Position numbers and translations under genes: made by a program | Source of the DNA: Acidovorax sp. sic0104 | GTDB taxonomy: Bacteria; Pseudomonadota; Gammaproteobacteria; Burkholderiales; Burkholderiaceae_C | Reading direction: 5' to 3' | Length of the DNA stretch: 64,000 nucleotides | Assembly: GCF_019219095.1 (NCBI RefSeq) | Contig: NZ_JAHUWH010000019.1 | Span: 1 to 64,000, forward strand | Notes under the pieces: generated by a model | Told to the model about the DNA's origin: nothing | The model's input: only the letters and a program-made list of their open reading frames with translations | Databases searched by the model: none | Part shown: one piece after another, positions 63,675 through 64,000 of the stretch | Layout of the letters: each line of letters begins with the position of its first letter | Position numbering within the stretch: position 1 is the first letter of the stretch

Positions 63675-64000
63675 TCAGCCCCGCTCAACCCCCATCCGGT
63701 CGATCAGCACCGCGCTCGCCTGGTTCAGCCCCAGCACCTGCACCGTGCAGCCGTGGTGGCGCAGACGCTGCACCACCTTGTCGAGCGCGGCCACGGCCGT
63801 GATGTCCCAGAAGTGGGCGTGCGTGACGTCGATGACCACCGCGCGGCCCTCGGCGCCCAGCACGTCGAACGCCTCGACGAAAGCATCGGCCGAAGCAAAG
63901 AACACCTGGCCCGCGACACGCCATGTGCGCGCACCGGCGGCCCCCCCTTCGTCGTGCACCTGCACGTCGAGCATGCGCGAGACCTTGAACGCGAAGAACA
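63675..64000 (-). CDS. SulP-family anion transporter, C-terminal STAS domain (partial)
   Basis: The gene enters from the right edge. Codons reading FFAFKVSRMLDVQVHD, then WRVAGQVFFASADAFVEAFD, GRAVVIDVTHAHFWDITAVA and RHHGCTVQVLGLNQASA, are the cytoplasmic STAS domain of SulP sulphate/bicarbonate-type transporters. The membrane domain lies outside the window. It converges with pncC. Confidence 0.85.
   Translation of the reverse strand, partial: FFAFKVSRMLDVQVHDEGGAAGARTWRVAGQVFFASADAFVEAFDVLGAEGRAVVIDVTHAHFWDITAVAALDKVVQRLRHHGCTVQVLGLNQASAVLIDRMGVERG

Overview
The window looks like a chromosome segment from a high-GC betaproteobacterium of the Comamonadaceae (Acidovorax-like). This rests on protein flavour (rpe-apaG-Gcr, thiL/pgpA/pncC, DctP and LysR/AraC types) and on at least two, probably three, copies of a short AT-rich repeat of the kind scattered through Comamonadaceae genomes; one sits in frame in thiL and one in frame in pncC. 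The species assignment is inference.

Layout. 1-5.4 kb: DNA-repair genes (alkB-like, a 5'-truncated dnaE2/imuC and a DNA ligase D joined head to head at a rearrangement point), a GNAT gene and a frameshifted PemK/MazF toxin. 5.5-11.9 kb: a leftward cluster (hydrolase, TrpF-like isomerase, ABM-like protein, AraC, GNAT, frameshifted AraC) divergent from an aspartate/glutamate racemase and an oxidoreductase that ends beside an insertion sequence. 11.9-15.3 kb: an IS graveyard with one complete IS3-family element, an IS5-type MITE with a CTAG duplication, an IS150-group remnant and stray IS ends. 15.3-19.6 kb: a catabolic operon (amidohydrolase, alpha/beta hydrolase, FAH-family enzyme) with a divergent AraC regulator. 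19.7-25.8 kb: an accessory island that truncates an SDR gene. It carries a probably autoregulated cassette (unknown protein, XRE-ImmA/IrrE protease, a frameshifted protein with a nuclease-like C-terminus), a TnsD/TniQ-like remnant and a HEAT-like fragment.

25.8-30.8 kb: a PadR-controlled fatty-acid module (acyl-CoA ligase, NTF2-like protein, 2,4-dienoyl-CoA reductase) with two operators in the divergent promoter. 31-38 kb: a second accessory region with an OLD-family ATPase/nuclease, a leftward string of small plasmid-like genes (XRE regulator, MbcA/ParS-like antitoxin, HAD protein, DnaN-like fragment, antitoxin with a nonsense codon) and an orphan TniQ-like protein in AT-richer DNA. 38.6-45.3 kb: an SPFH/band-7 protein and a secreted SH3-like protein, divergent from a two-component pair. 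45.4-52.4 kb: housekeeping genes (rpe, apaG, Gcr-type membrane protein, antiporter, YbdK-type ligase, thiL).

52.5-62.4 kb: about 10 kb (DUF2892, ECF sigma factor, TRAP receptor plus pectate-lyase-like lipoprotein, LysR-controlled nitroreductase/epimerase pair, DUF4139 protein) lie between thiL and pgpA-pncC, which are often neighbours in proteobacteria. A SulP transporter runs off the right edge. The strongest candidates for undescribed biology are the 20.1-23.4 kb cassette, the antitoxin-rich string at 33.8-36.3 kb and the TrpF-like operon at 5.5-7.6 kb.
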